From positions 17,151,058 through 17,215,057 of the forward strand of contig NC_087081.1 of assembly GCF_026151205.1 (NCBI RefSeq): a stretch of 64,000 bases of DNA, given 5' to 3'. The first letter of the stretch is position 1, and every line of letters starts with the position of its first letter. A model generated the notes under the pieces. It was not told the DNA's origin. It saw only the letters and a list, made by a program, of their open reading frames with translations, and did no database searches. Made by a program: the position numbers and the translations under genes. The DNA is from Bolinopsis microptera (taxonomy: Eukaryota > Ctenophora > Tentaculata > Lobata > Bolinopsidae). Below, one piece after another: positions 53,640 through 64,000 of the stretch.

Positions 53640-55770
53640 GTCTGCGTTGTCAGACTTAATTAGTTAGTTTGAGAGTATGTTCTATAACCTTATGTAGTTT
53701 GTTGAAACACTTGTCACTTAATAAATACTCTTTTATAAACAATTATTAAAGGTTAGTGTTATGAATACATCAAGAATTCCTCAATAAGCGTCTTTAACAT
53801 GAATTCAGCGCTAGAGAAGGGAGCTGGTTCAAGGACACAAAACCGGTCTGTCGGTCACGCAGTAGGTTGATACGAGAGCTCCCAGTCACAGCTAAACCTC
53901 TTGTAAACCTCTAAGTTGCTAAAAGCAGCACGCATATTTATATGCACTGGTCCAACTCCCGTGAGGGACTGTGTTATTACTTGAGTGGCTAGTTACGGCT
54001 AGTTAGAGGTAGTTGGGGCAAGTTGCGGTTAACTCTGGTAAGAAGTGGTAAGATCTGGTAAGTTAGGGCAGGTTAAGACTATCCCCCTTAAAGTTTTTAG
54101 AATAAGCTGCTCACTGCTATTGTTACTACTGACCATGTAGTGCAATATGTTATGATATTGTGTTAGCCCATATCAAGTTCTAGATTATTCTAGAGTTTGA
54201 AGCATTGTTGCGTTTTGGGGCTTTGTAATACTATGACGGCATTGCTTTGAATTTGAATTTCTGATGATATTGATTTTCACTTTCAGTGCTATGTAACCTG
54301 GCAGTAACGTTGTAAAGGACTTTGAGGGGGTCTGTAGTCCCCCCGCATAGTATGTTTGTGTTTCACTGATTTGTAAACTGAAGACGTAAATAGAAGGTTT
54401 CAGGGTAATCTATCAATAGGAAAAGGTCAAAGCTAGCAACTCAATACTGTTAATTGATATGCGTAACGTAATAACTGTGTCATTGTGTAACTGGGTGTTT
54501 GACAGTGCTCACTCCTCAGTCCAAGGGAACTGGGACGGGAGCAACGATTCAACAAATTAGACTTGAATTAGATAGCAGATTAGCACGCTTTAAATAATTT
54601 TGCGATCCAACTGTCGAATCAGAAGCTAAAGAACTTAGACTGTCTCAGTGTTTCAAAAGTAAATGACTAAATCAACTATTTGAATTTTAAAAAACAAGTA
54701 TAGATCACTTATTTATAAATTGAGGCTTGTAGTTTTTCAGAACGTTGCGGACTGCGGTTACATTCTTAAACTCTATAGAACCAAGGTATATTGTCACTAG
54801 TGAGATTCTACAGGGTGTCCCAGAAGTAACTACCCACACAAAACCCCCATTCAGAATTGCTTAGAGAATGCAGATGTAGGTCATACTAATTAACTCAAAA
54901 ATGTTAAGATTTCCTGAAAATCTCGTAAAATTTCATCAATTACAGATGTTTGGCACGACACTCCCTCTTTATCCCAATTGTCACCATAAATTGAGTTAGG
55001 AACTCAAAAATTTCCAGACAGTTTGATAATTCAAGTGCTTTCCTATAGTTTCAAGTTGGTTGTTTACAAATAAGCCGAGTTATGACTATTTTAAGATCTG
55101 GCTGATGCATGATCCTGGCACTTAATCAGTGATTCGAATGATTTCAAATTATTATCCAAGTAACCTTGGGTGATTAATCCAACGATCAAAACCAAATCGC
55201 CCAATCTTGCCTAAAAACGATGTTTGAATGTTGCATTGAAAATATCCATTTGCTTAAGTCATAATGATAAGAATTGGCTGTAAATGAACTGGTAAGTAGA
55301 TTAGCATAATGTACCCACTACCCAGCAACACGGCAGTTAAACCTCGTCACAGTTTAGCTCCACAAATTAGCCCTTTCCTTAATTAAATCTATCACTATTT
55401 TATAATCATTTCGTCAGAGGAATGACAACATGAACCCCAAAACTTTGATCATAACATGTGGACAGAACTCAGTGCCAGGACAACATGACACTCCGAAACT
55501 TTGAAACATAACACGAGGAAATATGGACAGAACTGAACAATAGCAACAACCACACTCAGAGACTGAAGAATCAGGAGGACTCTGTATCCCAGGAACCAAC
55601 TATTTAGCTATCGTCGCTCAATAATCGGTTTGGTATCGACCCTACATATTTTGTTTTTCCGACTTTAAAGCTGACTTAAGAAACAAGGGAATTAAATTTA
55701 ACTTCCTAACATTAAATCGTTGATTTTATATAATTTTCCTTTTTTCCCCAGTACATTGTGCAGAAAGTTG
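53640..55770. other. Gene-free stretch
   Basis: Unique-looking AT-rich DNA with only short frames. A degenerate TAGTTA/GGTAAG-type repeat occurs at about 53990-54070. No RNA gene was seen. Confidence 0.4.
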
Positions 55771-55776
55771 GAGATT

Positions 55777-56446
55777 GGGGGGGGGGGGGGGGGGGGGGGG
55801 CCAACCATATTAAAGTATATTAAAATGTAGGATTTTTTCCAATTTTGACCCGGGGATATACTTTAATATACTTTAATATACTTTAATATACTTTAATGTA
55901 CTTTAATATACTTTAATGTACTTTAATATACTTTAATATTCCTACATTTTCTCTATTAAAATTTTGAATCCATATTACTTACCATATACTTGACCAATTT
56001 ATGAGCCAAAATATATGAATTATGAGTTCAGGGGACTAGCAACTGGCTTATCTTCTAATCTACTAATTGTAGGTATATTAAAGTATATTAAAATGTAGGT
56101 TTTTTTTCCAATTTTGACCCGGGATATACTTTAATATACTTTAATATACTTTAATATACCTACATTATAAAAAATTATGTGAAAAATTTTGTTGTATTTA
56201 ATGTATAGATTAGATTTACCTTTCATGTAAAGTTAGTCTTGTTCAAAGATATTGATACTTGACTAATTTATGAGCCAAAATATATGAAGTATGAGTTCAG
56301 GGGACCAGTAATTTGCTTATCTTCTAATCTACTAATTGTAGGTATATTAAAGTATATTAAAATGTAGGATTTTTTCCGATTTTGACCCGGGGATATACTT
56401 TAATATACTTTAATATGGTTGGCCCCCCCCCCCCCCCCCCCCCCCC
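55777..56446. mobile_element. MITE with 24-nt G and C termini
   Basis: A 670-bp element starts with 24 G (55777-55800) plus CCAACCATATTAAAG and ends with the complement, CTTTAATATGGTTGG plus 24 C (56423-56446). A 6-bp target duplication GAGATT flanks it (55771-55776 and 56447-56452). The interior has repeated ATACTTTAATATACTTTAAT runs and a TGTAGG...TTTTTTCCAATTTTGACC module in three copies (55825, 56092, 56362). It is non-coding. Confidence 0.88.
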
Positions 56447-56452
56447 GAGATT

Positions 56453-58427
56453 ACAAATTTTGGAATCATGTAGTTATTGACCGTATATACTAAAAATACT
56501 CTAGCACAATTGTAACTGCAGTATTACAGAACTCTAAATGTTTAATGAACACATTTGCAGGTACCACCCGTATTCACACTCAAAAATGAGTTTAGTCAGT
56601 TTCCGATACAAACAAACAAACAACAAACAGATTAGCATAATGAATTTAACAGGTATCAACCATCCTTAATGTTAACTGTCAATAAATAAGTGTGTTTAAT
56701 GTTTAAATAAGTGTGTTTAATGTTTAATAAGTGTGTTTAATGTTTATACAACACAGTTTTATGTGTTTATTAGATTTTTATCAGTAATAATTCTTGCACA
56801 AATTAAAGTCACTTGGCAGTACTGTTATATAGTTGTGAAATGATTATGGTGAATAGAGCTGCCATTTCTCTCCACAATCGCTTGGTACGAGGTTTTATTT
56901 TATTAATAAAGGCTGAGCTAAAGCAGTCATATGTATGTAAGATAAAAAAGGTCACATCAAGCTTGAACAAAGTACTTACATGTTTTCGTCTGAAGAATCG
57001 GTCGTTATTATACCAGCATATAATAATGTTTGCCAGGAAAGAATCTCGTCCCAAGGAAAATTCTGGTTCAGCTAGTAATAATGATACTTAAAAGTTAACA
57101 TTCTGGCTAACTGCTTAGAGCTAGAGCTTTACAATAATCAGAATAAACAATATACATAAAGTTAGGTCTGTTTCTGCACCAGGAATATAGAAATGAAAAG
57201 TGTGTCAAACAGTATATATTCATTCAATTAAATCAAGTGATGCAATTGGCAGAGCACAATCAAATTTTAAGTGTTGCAATTGGCAGAGCACAATTCATTG
57301 CTACCAATAATTTTTTCAAAAACATTTTAACAAAACACATGATCTACTCCATTATAGGGGCAGGGATGAGGTTGTAGATAGATTGCAAATACTTTCAAAA
57401 CACCTGCAGTTCAAGGAATAATAATAACAGCTCTTTGAGTTCGATATTACAGCTAAACTAAGATAATCAAAATAAGTGGGACCAACTTAGAATCACATAT
57501 CACCAGTTTTCTAGAAAATGTGATTGAAGGCCATTACTGAAATTTAAGGCAGATCTGGAGCTCTAGCTTGGAATGTGTTTGTTCTTTACCGTGCCATTCA
57601 CACGATTTGATCCATGGAAGTGTCACATAAGTATACTTTTTCTAGCACAGAAACACATTTAAGCAAGGCTTGAATAGTTTACTGTAATTTCGATAAGTTG
57701 CATGAGTGAAATGATCTGATAAAAGAGTAAAACTTTCAAATTCTATCCAGATCTATAAGTGTAAAAAGATATTTACTCTAAGAGACATCCACTGTACTAT
57801 CATTACCCTACTAGAACAAGTTTCTTTAAGTCTCAAACACATCAAAGCCAAAAGGAAGTAGCACTAACTCAGTTACATTAAATAACCACTCAAGATTAAT
57901 TAGTAAGCTCACTTTCATTCTACGAAACAACTACTATCAAACTAAATATAATACGGTGTAGCATTGAAGCTTTGTGCTAGGAGTGGGAACAGAAAAACAT
58001 GCGATCAAAACGCGACAAGGTCAAATTAAATGGGCAATAAAATTATAATAAAAACCAGGCGACAACGATTTTTGTTAAATCTCTTAAAATGCGCGGCGTA
58101 GTGTAGTGCGTCCTTTGAAAACCAAATAAAAATTATTTTTTATCAAAATATTAGAAAAAAAAATTACGGTATGATGCAAATCTTGTGTAAAAAAATGTGA
58201 TAAACAATATGCTGTAAAAAACTTTCGTAAAAAATTTTAAAAAACATGATCCCTACCCTATTTCGTGAATTTATAATTTTTGGGATTTTGACAGGATAAA
58301 ATTTTTGTTAAAAGCCTATCCATTTGTCAAAATTTTTGTCATGGTATTATGTGACTCTATTCAATGAGATCATTATCCTTTGATGTACTGTGTAATATAT
58401 TGGAGTTTATTAAGGGATACAAATATT
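56453..58427. other. Gene-free stretch
   Basis: Contains three GTGTGTTTAATGTTTA repeats near 56690-56745. Open frames at 56809-57091 overlap on both strands and match nothing known. No element ends were identified. Confidence 0.4.
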
Positions 58428-59310
58428 TGTAGGTTTATAACTGATAACCTACAAAGACGCGCGCTGAGCTGGAGTCATTGTATAATAATTTGTAACGTAT
58501 AACTATCGATAATAAATAAGATCAACTAAGTCTAAACCATATGGTACCAAGTTAATTCAATTGTAAAATCTTTCCAAAAACAAACAATGTTTCAGGACAA
58601 AATTAAAAATCCATTTACAAATATTCATAGCTTCAAGCTTAAAGTTTAAGTAAGACATACATTATATAAAAATTATTTAATTACATATGCATAATAATAA
58701 TATGTTGTGTAATAGTCGAGCGTGTCTTTTTAAAGATGAGTCATTTGTAGTATCGATAAGAAAATCCCTGTACAAATAGCTTTCAGTACTAATCCGATTT
58801 ATGTTGTATAACACTGAAGACACTGCACGCGCAGTGAACCACGTGTAACGAGCATTAAGGTCTACCGAAGTTCGTAGGGCGCGAAACTTTTTATATTGAC
58901 GTGTTTGCGCTTCCTGAGTGAAGAGCTCGCGCCGGGCAATGCAATGGCAATGAGCATTGGTCGCACTTTTTTCAGTGCGATGCAAGTCGTATTTCAAATT
59001 TACTCTAGCCGCCCGAATATAGATTCGGCAGTTAATGGCAGGTAAGGAGCTGAGCGCCGCCCCGCCCAGTAAGTAAAAACAATTTTATTGCATTTTCCTC
59101 ACTGTAAATTGCATTATATTAATTGCATTATATTAATGCACACGTGCAATGTATTTACTTGCTTGGCACTTTCCTGGCACGCTAAAGCATTCTACACTCG
59201 ATTTTAAATGTATCTAGTTATTATTACTGCAAGTATATTGCTCGTTTCTCTTATACCTATATCTTACTGGGCCGCGCTCAGCCTGTCATCCCGCCTAATC
59301 TCTATGTTTA
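58428..59310. repeat. Diverged repeat fragments related to the 9.4-kb transposon and TTACTGGGC family
   Basis: TTTGTAGGTTTATAAC...AACCTACAAAGACG at 58428-58468 resembles the inner TIR of the 9.4-kb element (TTGTAGGTTTATAACCTACC near 38596). The TTACTGGGC repeat occurs inverted at 59047-59072 and direct at 59264-59306. This suggests an older, decayed relative. Confidence 0.5.
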
Positions 59311-60113
59311 TGAACGTGATAGCCTGAGGTCCCCAGGTAAACCTATATCCCAATGCAAGAAGCTCGGCGTGCCAAGCTAATCTAGTTACTCCTGTTTTCA
59401 CGTAAATTTAAGCCAATGCATATTTAGTAAGGCCAGCTAATTGTACTTGTATTTTTGATTTTGTACTATAAAATTTACTCCTAACTTGTTTGTTGTTCGA
59501 AATTAAATACGTTTTATACCAGGTGCTGCAGGCAGCCCTATAAAATGAATATCATAAATTGGATAATATACAATATATTAAGTTACCAATACCAATTAAA
59601 TCTAAACTCAATAAATCTTCAATCAACATTCATCTTGATATGTTTGATAATATCAATTCTATGTCAAATCGACACTGACAGCTGAAAATAATATCAGTTA
59701 CATTACTACTCTTAATGATCAATTTCTATTCTGATCAAGGTTCATTTTTACATTTGCAGCAAGATTACAACCTTTAATCTCATCTCAAAACTTAAATTAA
59801 AACTCTTATCTGAACCATTTACAGAGCATGGACTAAAGTTACTGCAAGTCAAGTCATGAAATCAATGTTACAGTGCATACGAAACAAATGAAAATGACAA
59901 TAAATATCACCAATCAACAACTAAATCTACAGCTACAAAAAATTGGGCTCGAAATCCAGCGTCTTTCAGTGGTTTGCAAGGAGGAGGATCATAATCACAT
60001 CACAAAGACCCTCCATAAAATGCCGCCCTGGCTCAGTAACGTCATTACCACGACATCAGACATGGCGGGTGTTCAACTTCATCCCCACAACACTGTGGGT
60101 CCCTCAACCTCCA
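59311..60113. other. 3' flank of the CDKL-type gene
   Basis: Downstream of the minus-strand stop at 60114. AT-rich; no second gene was recognised. Confidence 0.4.
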
Positions 60114-63100
60114 CTACTTGAAGTTATCGTACGGATGGTGGAAGCTGTCCCGTGTGTTATGTCTCGTTTCGAAGCCCCTCTCCGGGAATCCCCCTCTAAA
60201 CCCCGCACCCGGCTCGAAATGTCCAGCCCTGAAATCCACATCAGCGAAATGTTTAGAGTTCTGATAGTGCAGATCGGGGTGGGAGAACTTGTGGTCGAGA
60301 GGTTTAAGTTGTTTGGGAGGTCCGGGTTCCTCGTTAGATCTTGACATGATGGCGGGAAGTTGTCGGTATTTGCTGTCCAGAACTCTAGTGTTTCCTGGGG
60401 ATAAGGGAGTTAGGGAAACAGAAAGTTATTATAAATGTTAATTCTGTGTATATTTTGTGAGTGATTAGAACAAGTTAGTCAGCAAATACAAAAGAAGCAG
60501 CTGAAAGTTTCAGCAGCTGAAACGTTTGAAGGAGTTTTTCCATCATTGTCAGCTCAACTGCGTATGTAAACTCAGCTTTCAGTCCAAATAAGCGAATTCT
60601 AACTAAACCAACAGAGTGAATCTTAGGTAATTTGTTCAGCATTCCTTGTACTGGCCACTGGGATTTTGAACCCTCGCATAATTTTATTCCGAGTTCCTCC
60701 AGTTTTAACTAAAAGCAAATATAATGGCCCAGCATTAGTGAGTTAGCATTAGAGAGTTAGCATTAGAGAGTTAGCATTAGAGAGTTAGCATTTAGCAGAC
60801 TGCGGCAAAACGGAGCAATGAAGCGTTACCCTTGTCCGCCATCTTGAAATGTTTGTTGAGTTCAGGAATGCCAGTACGGAGTTCAGGAATGCCAGTACGA
60901 TTGTGCGGTTTAGGGGAGGGTTGAAGAGACGAGGGGTGGTGAGAGGGGGCTAGAGAGGTGGCTCCCAAGCTACACTGACTGATGTTAGAGCGCAGGAGGG
61001 GACGCTGCACTCTACCCACCACCAGACTCCTGTCCCTTTCTGCCAGGGTACATGTAGGGTTTTATTATGGCCCCTTACAAAGTTTACTTTATATTGGTTT
61101 CCAAATATCAGCTGAACATCTTGTTGAACTTTAGTTTTTAATTGACCATCTTGGCAAATAAGCAATCACAATACTGTGGACTACATATTTGTGCTGCAAA
61201 ATCTGGATAATTTATCATATAGTGAAAAATGTACAACGTAACTTTAACTTGCAAAGAGGTACAGTATAGTACGGCACGTAACTTTAACTTGCAAAGAGGT
61301 ACCGTATAGTACGGCACGTAACTTTAACTTGTAAAGAGGTACCGTATAGTACGGCACGTAACTTTAACTTGTAAAGAGGTACAGTATAGTACGGCACGTA
61401 ACTTTAACTTGTAAAGAGGTACAGTATAGTACGGCACGTAACTTTAACTTGCAAAGAGGTACAGTATAGTACGGCACGTAACTTTAACTTGCAAAGAGGT
61501 ACCGTATAGTACGGCACGTAACTTTAACTTGCAAAGAGGTACAGTATAGTGCGGCACGTAACTTTAACTTGCAAAGAGGTACAGTATAGTGCGGCACGTA
61601 ACTTTAACTTGCAAAGAGGTACCGTATAGTACGGCACGTAACTTTAACTTACAAAGAGGTACAGTATAGTACGGCACGTAACTTTAACTTGCAAAGAGGT
61701 ACAGTATAGTACGGCACGTAACTTTGACTTGCAAAGAGGTACAGTATAGTACGGCACGTAACTTTGACTTGCAAAGAGGTACAGTATAGTACGGCACGTA
61801 ACTTTAACTTGCAAAGAGGTGCCGTATAGTGCGGCACGTAACTTTAACTTGCAAAGAGGTACAGTATAGTGCGGCACGTAACTTTAACTTGCAAAGAGGT
61901 ACCGTATAGTACGGCACGTAACTTTAACTTACAAAGAGGTACAGTATAGTACGGCACGTAACTTTAACTTGCAAAGAGGTACAGTATAGTACGGCACGTA
62001 ACTTTGACTTGCAAAGAGGTACAGTATAGTACGGCACGTAACTTTAACTTGCAAAGAGGTGCCGTATAGTACGGCACGTAACTTTAATTTGCAAAGAAGT
62101 ACAGTATAGTACGGCACGTAACTTTGACTTGCAAAGAGGTACAGTATAGTACGGCACGTAACTTTAACTTGCAAAGAGGTGCCGTATAGTGCGGCACGTA
62201 ACTTTAACTTGCAAAGAGGTACAGTATAGTGCGGCACGTAACTTTAACTTGCAAAGAGGTACCGTATAGTACGGCACGTAACTTTAACTTACAAAGAGGT
62301 ACAGTATAGTACGGCACGTAACTTTAACTTGCAAAGAGGTACAGTATAGTACGGCACGTAACTTTGACTTGCAAAGAGGTACAGTATAGTACGGCACGTA
62401 ACTTTAACTTGCAAAGAGGTGCCGTATAGTACGGCACGTAACTTTAATTTGCAAAGAAGTACAGTATAGTACGGCACGTAACTGATGATGACGTCACACC
62501 AACCTGGAGGCTCGAAGGCGACTGCGTTAGGTTTAAGAGAGATGTGGGGGAGGATGTGCTCAGTTTCGTGAGGAATGTTAGGTATGTTATGAGGTATAGG
62601 GTTGTTAGGTCGCTCTGATTGTAATACTGCTTGGTTACTTGCAGGCTGAAATATTGTCAAGTGTTAATTTTACTTTTGCTGTCACCTTGGAAGCAGTCTC
62701 AAAACATATAACTTCTGTGACAATGTCACGTGGCAGAGTGATGACGTCACGCGACAGAGTGATGACGTCACGTGACAGTGTCACACACCAAGACAACAAG
62801 AGAATAAGAGACAAGTTAAAGGATAATAGACACCATAACATCACATTATACATATTATATATCACATCACATTGCAGTTACAACAGATTAGTATGTGTTA
62901 TATGCAGGTTCTCAAGTTAAAGACAAGGTATACGGTGGTTTAATGTGAAAAGTTATGACGTCACGTGACAAAGTGATGACGTCACGAGACAAAAGGATGA
63001 CATCACGTGACAAAGTGATGACGTCACGTGACAGAGGGATGACGTCACGTGACAGAGGGATGACGTCACGTGAATAACAATATTTGCTTACCCAGCCTTC

Positions 63101-64000
63101 CTTTAAAATACGTCGTGAACTTCTGTGGGACGGGGACTGTCCGGCCGTTAGATTTTTCATAAATTGTTTTCTTACATTTTACTTTTTAAAACTCTTTTAT
63201 AATTAACATTTCACATTTCCCGTCCTACAATTCTTATTTAACACCTTACATTTCATCTCAAATCACACAGACGTTAATCAAACATATCAGGGTGTAGACT
63301 TGTCGGCGCGAGAAAACATTCTCATACCCTAACCCGACGAGGCCCGGACCCATGACATATAATAGTAGTAGTAGTAGTATATATAGTATACAAATTGTAT
63401 ACACTATTATACTACTATTACCACTACTACTATAACAGCAATGTTACGCATGGGTGGGAACATCTTAATTTAGGCTATGTTGCAATCTAACTATTAACTA
63501 CATTGACTGCTACTGACTACGTGACTATTGACGACTACTAGATCTACTCAAGTGCTACCGAAAACAACAATTACGTTGCTTATATTATGAGGCTCAAAAC
63601 AAATATTAATTTTAATAATGATTAAATAATTTCTTACCTTCAGTTTCTTTTCAAAGTTTGATTTCTTCTCCATATTGACAAGTCGCTGTAAAAATGGGAA
63701 ATTAGAGGAAAAACAGAAAAACTTTCGACTGTGTTTAAAATATGATTTGCCGTGTAACTATAAATTACTCATCATCATCAGTTTTAGTAACGGATATAAT
63801 AATATCACGCATTGTTGTGTTGTTGTGACGTGATGTTGTGTTGTCGTGACGACTCACCGCAAGTTCTATTTCGAACCACTCTCTAAATCCGTCGAAGTAA
63901 GAATGGTTGAGGAGGTCCTCGCATGTTGCCCGCTTGTTGGGATCCATCACAAGACAGAGTTGCAGGAAATCCATCGCTTGCTTTGGGACATCTACTCCCA
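60114..64000 (-). CDS. CDKL-family protein kinase, last six exons
   Basis: Exons in coding order: 63858-64000 (continues past the window edge), 63638-63685, 63092-63136, 62504-62645, 60830-61039 and 60114-60394. All five junctions keep phase (0, 0, 0, 1, 1). The first exon holds the end of the kinase C-lobe: MDPNKRATCEDLLNHSYFDG, the subdomain XI region with its conserved Arg, followed by FREWFEIELA. This fits cyclin-dependent kinase-like (CDKL) Ser/Thr kinases, closest from memory to CDKL2-type proteins. The remaining about 240 residues are a basic, Pro/Ser/His-rich tail that ends FRGGFPERGFETRHN and a short hydrophilic end, without a known domain. CDKL kinases often act at cilia. The catalytic lobe lies outside the window. 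Introns hold a 40-bp minisatellite and CRE/E-box repeats. Confidence 0.85.
61233..62482. repeat. 40-bp minisatellite with 360-bp higher order
   Basis: About 31 copies of a 40-bp unit (ACGGCACGTAACTTTAACTT, then GCAAAGAGGTACAGTATAGT) in the CDKL intron between exons at 62504 and 61039. Variant patterns recur nine units (360 bp) apart (61861 onward versus 62221 onward), showing recent block duplication. Unlike the protease arrays, the unit does not copy either neighbouring splice boundary. Open frames across it are repeat products. Confidence 0.95.
62723..62786. repeat. GATGACGTCACGTGACAGAGT repeats, cluster 1
   Basis: About three 20-22-bp units with TGACGTCA (CRE-like) overlapping TCACGTGA (E-box) in the CDKL intron between exons at 63092 and 62645. 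Confidence 0.88.
62954..63074. repeat. GATGACGTCACGTGACAGAG repeats, cluster 2
   Basis: Six further units of the same CRE/E-box composite just downstream of the 63092-63136 exon donor in coding sense. One unit has CATCACG instead of CGTCACG. Confidence 0.9.
63363..63433. repeat. Long TAGTAG/CTACTA palindrome
   Basis: AGTAGTAGTAGTATATATAG and GTATACAAATTGTATAC followed by CTACTATTACCACTACTAC form a long imperfect hairpin in a CDKL intron. Confidence 0.8.

Noticed and set aside
61644-62660. Minus-strand open frames across the 40-bp repeat
   Set aside because: Repeat translations only; the sole supported coding part is the exon 62504-62645.
1-64000. tRNA, rRNA and snRNA genes
   Set aside because: No sequence with convincing A-box/B-box spacing, cloverleaf ends or rRNA core motifs was recognised by eye; a covariance-model scan was not possible.

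Overview
The window is nuclear DNA from an animal. The genes are split by GT-AG introns, most of the sequence is AT-rich, and it carries LINE, LTR, Penelope-like, hAT-like and other transposon copies together with many minisatellites. A DNA methyltransferase 1 gene, a trypsin-SRCR secreted protease and a CDKL-type kinase fit an aquatic invertebrate, possibly a cnidarian or another early-branching lineage; the species cannot be fixed from sequence alone. No bacterial-type operon, CRISPR array or convincing tRNA/rRNA gene was seen.

Three host genes could be rebuilt from exons whose splice phases agree. (1) Plus strand, 12805-20685: secreted serine protease with a C-terminal SRCR-like region. 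(2) Minus strand, 36081 down to 21106: ten 5' exons of dnmt1, covering the N-terminus and the RFTS domain; the CXXC, BAH and catalytic exons are not in the window. (3) Minus strand, 64000 down to 60114: the last six exons of a CDKL-family kinase, with the rest beyond the right edge.

Layout. 1-11.7 kb: no gene; a 24-bp minisatellite, 12/13-bp satellites, and a 1.1-kb direct duplication flanking 4.3 kb of pyrimidine-rich and roughly 38-40-bp satellites. 11.7-12.6 kb: a lone LINE ORF1. 12.8-20.7 kb: the protease. 21.1-36.1 kb: dnmt1; its 10.8-kb first intron holds a block bounded by inverted repeats, containing 2.8 kb of purine-rich DNA and an RT pseudogene interrupted by a very young non-autonomous LTR element. 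36.5-37.1 kb: hAT-like MITE. 37.95-47.33 kb: a DNA transposon with 738-bp inverted ends, a 9-bp target duplication, a spliced orphan transposase-like gene and an inserted PHD-ORF1 LINE. 47.3-60.1 kb: fragments (Penelope-like, LINE ORF1, RPSA-like) and MITEs, including one that ends in 24-nt G and C runs. 60.1-64.0 kb: the CDKL gene.

The most unusual feature is that three intronic minisatellites, in two opposite-strand genes, are built from the intron's own 3' splice site plus the first bases of the downstream exon. The largest has 123 exactly phased 44-bp steps. Each unit starts with GTACGT and ends with CTAAC...CAG, so it looks like a complete minimal intron and each junction looks like a recursive splice site. 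In both protease arrays the copied exon start runs straight into an in-frame TAA. This could be an unrecognised form of intron growth with consequences for splicing; whether it acts in RNA cannot be told from DNA.
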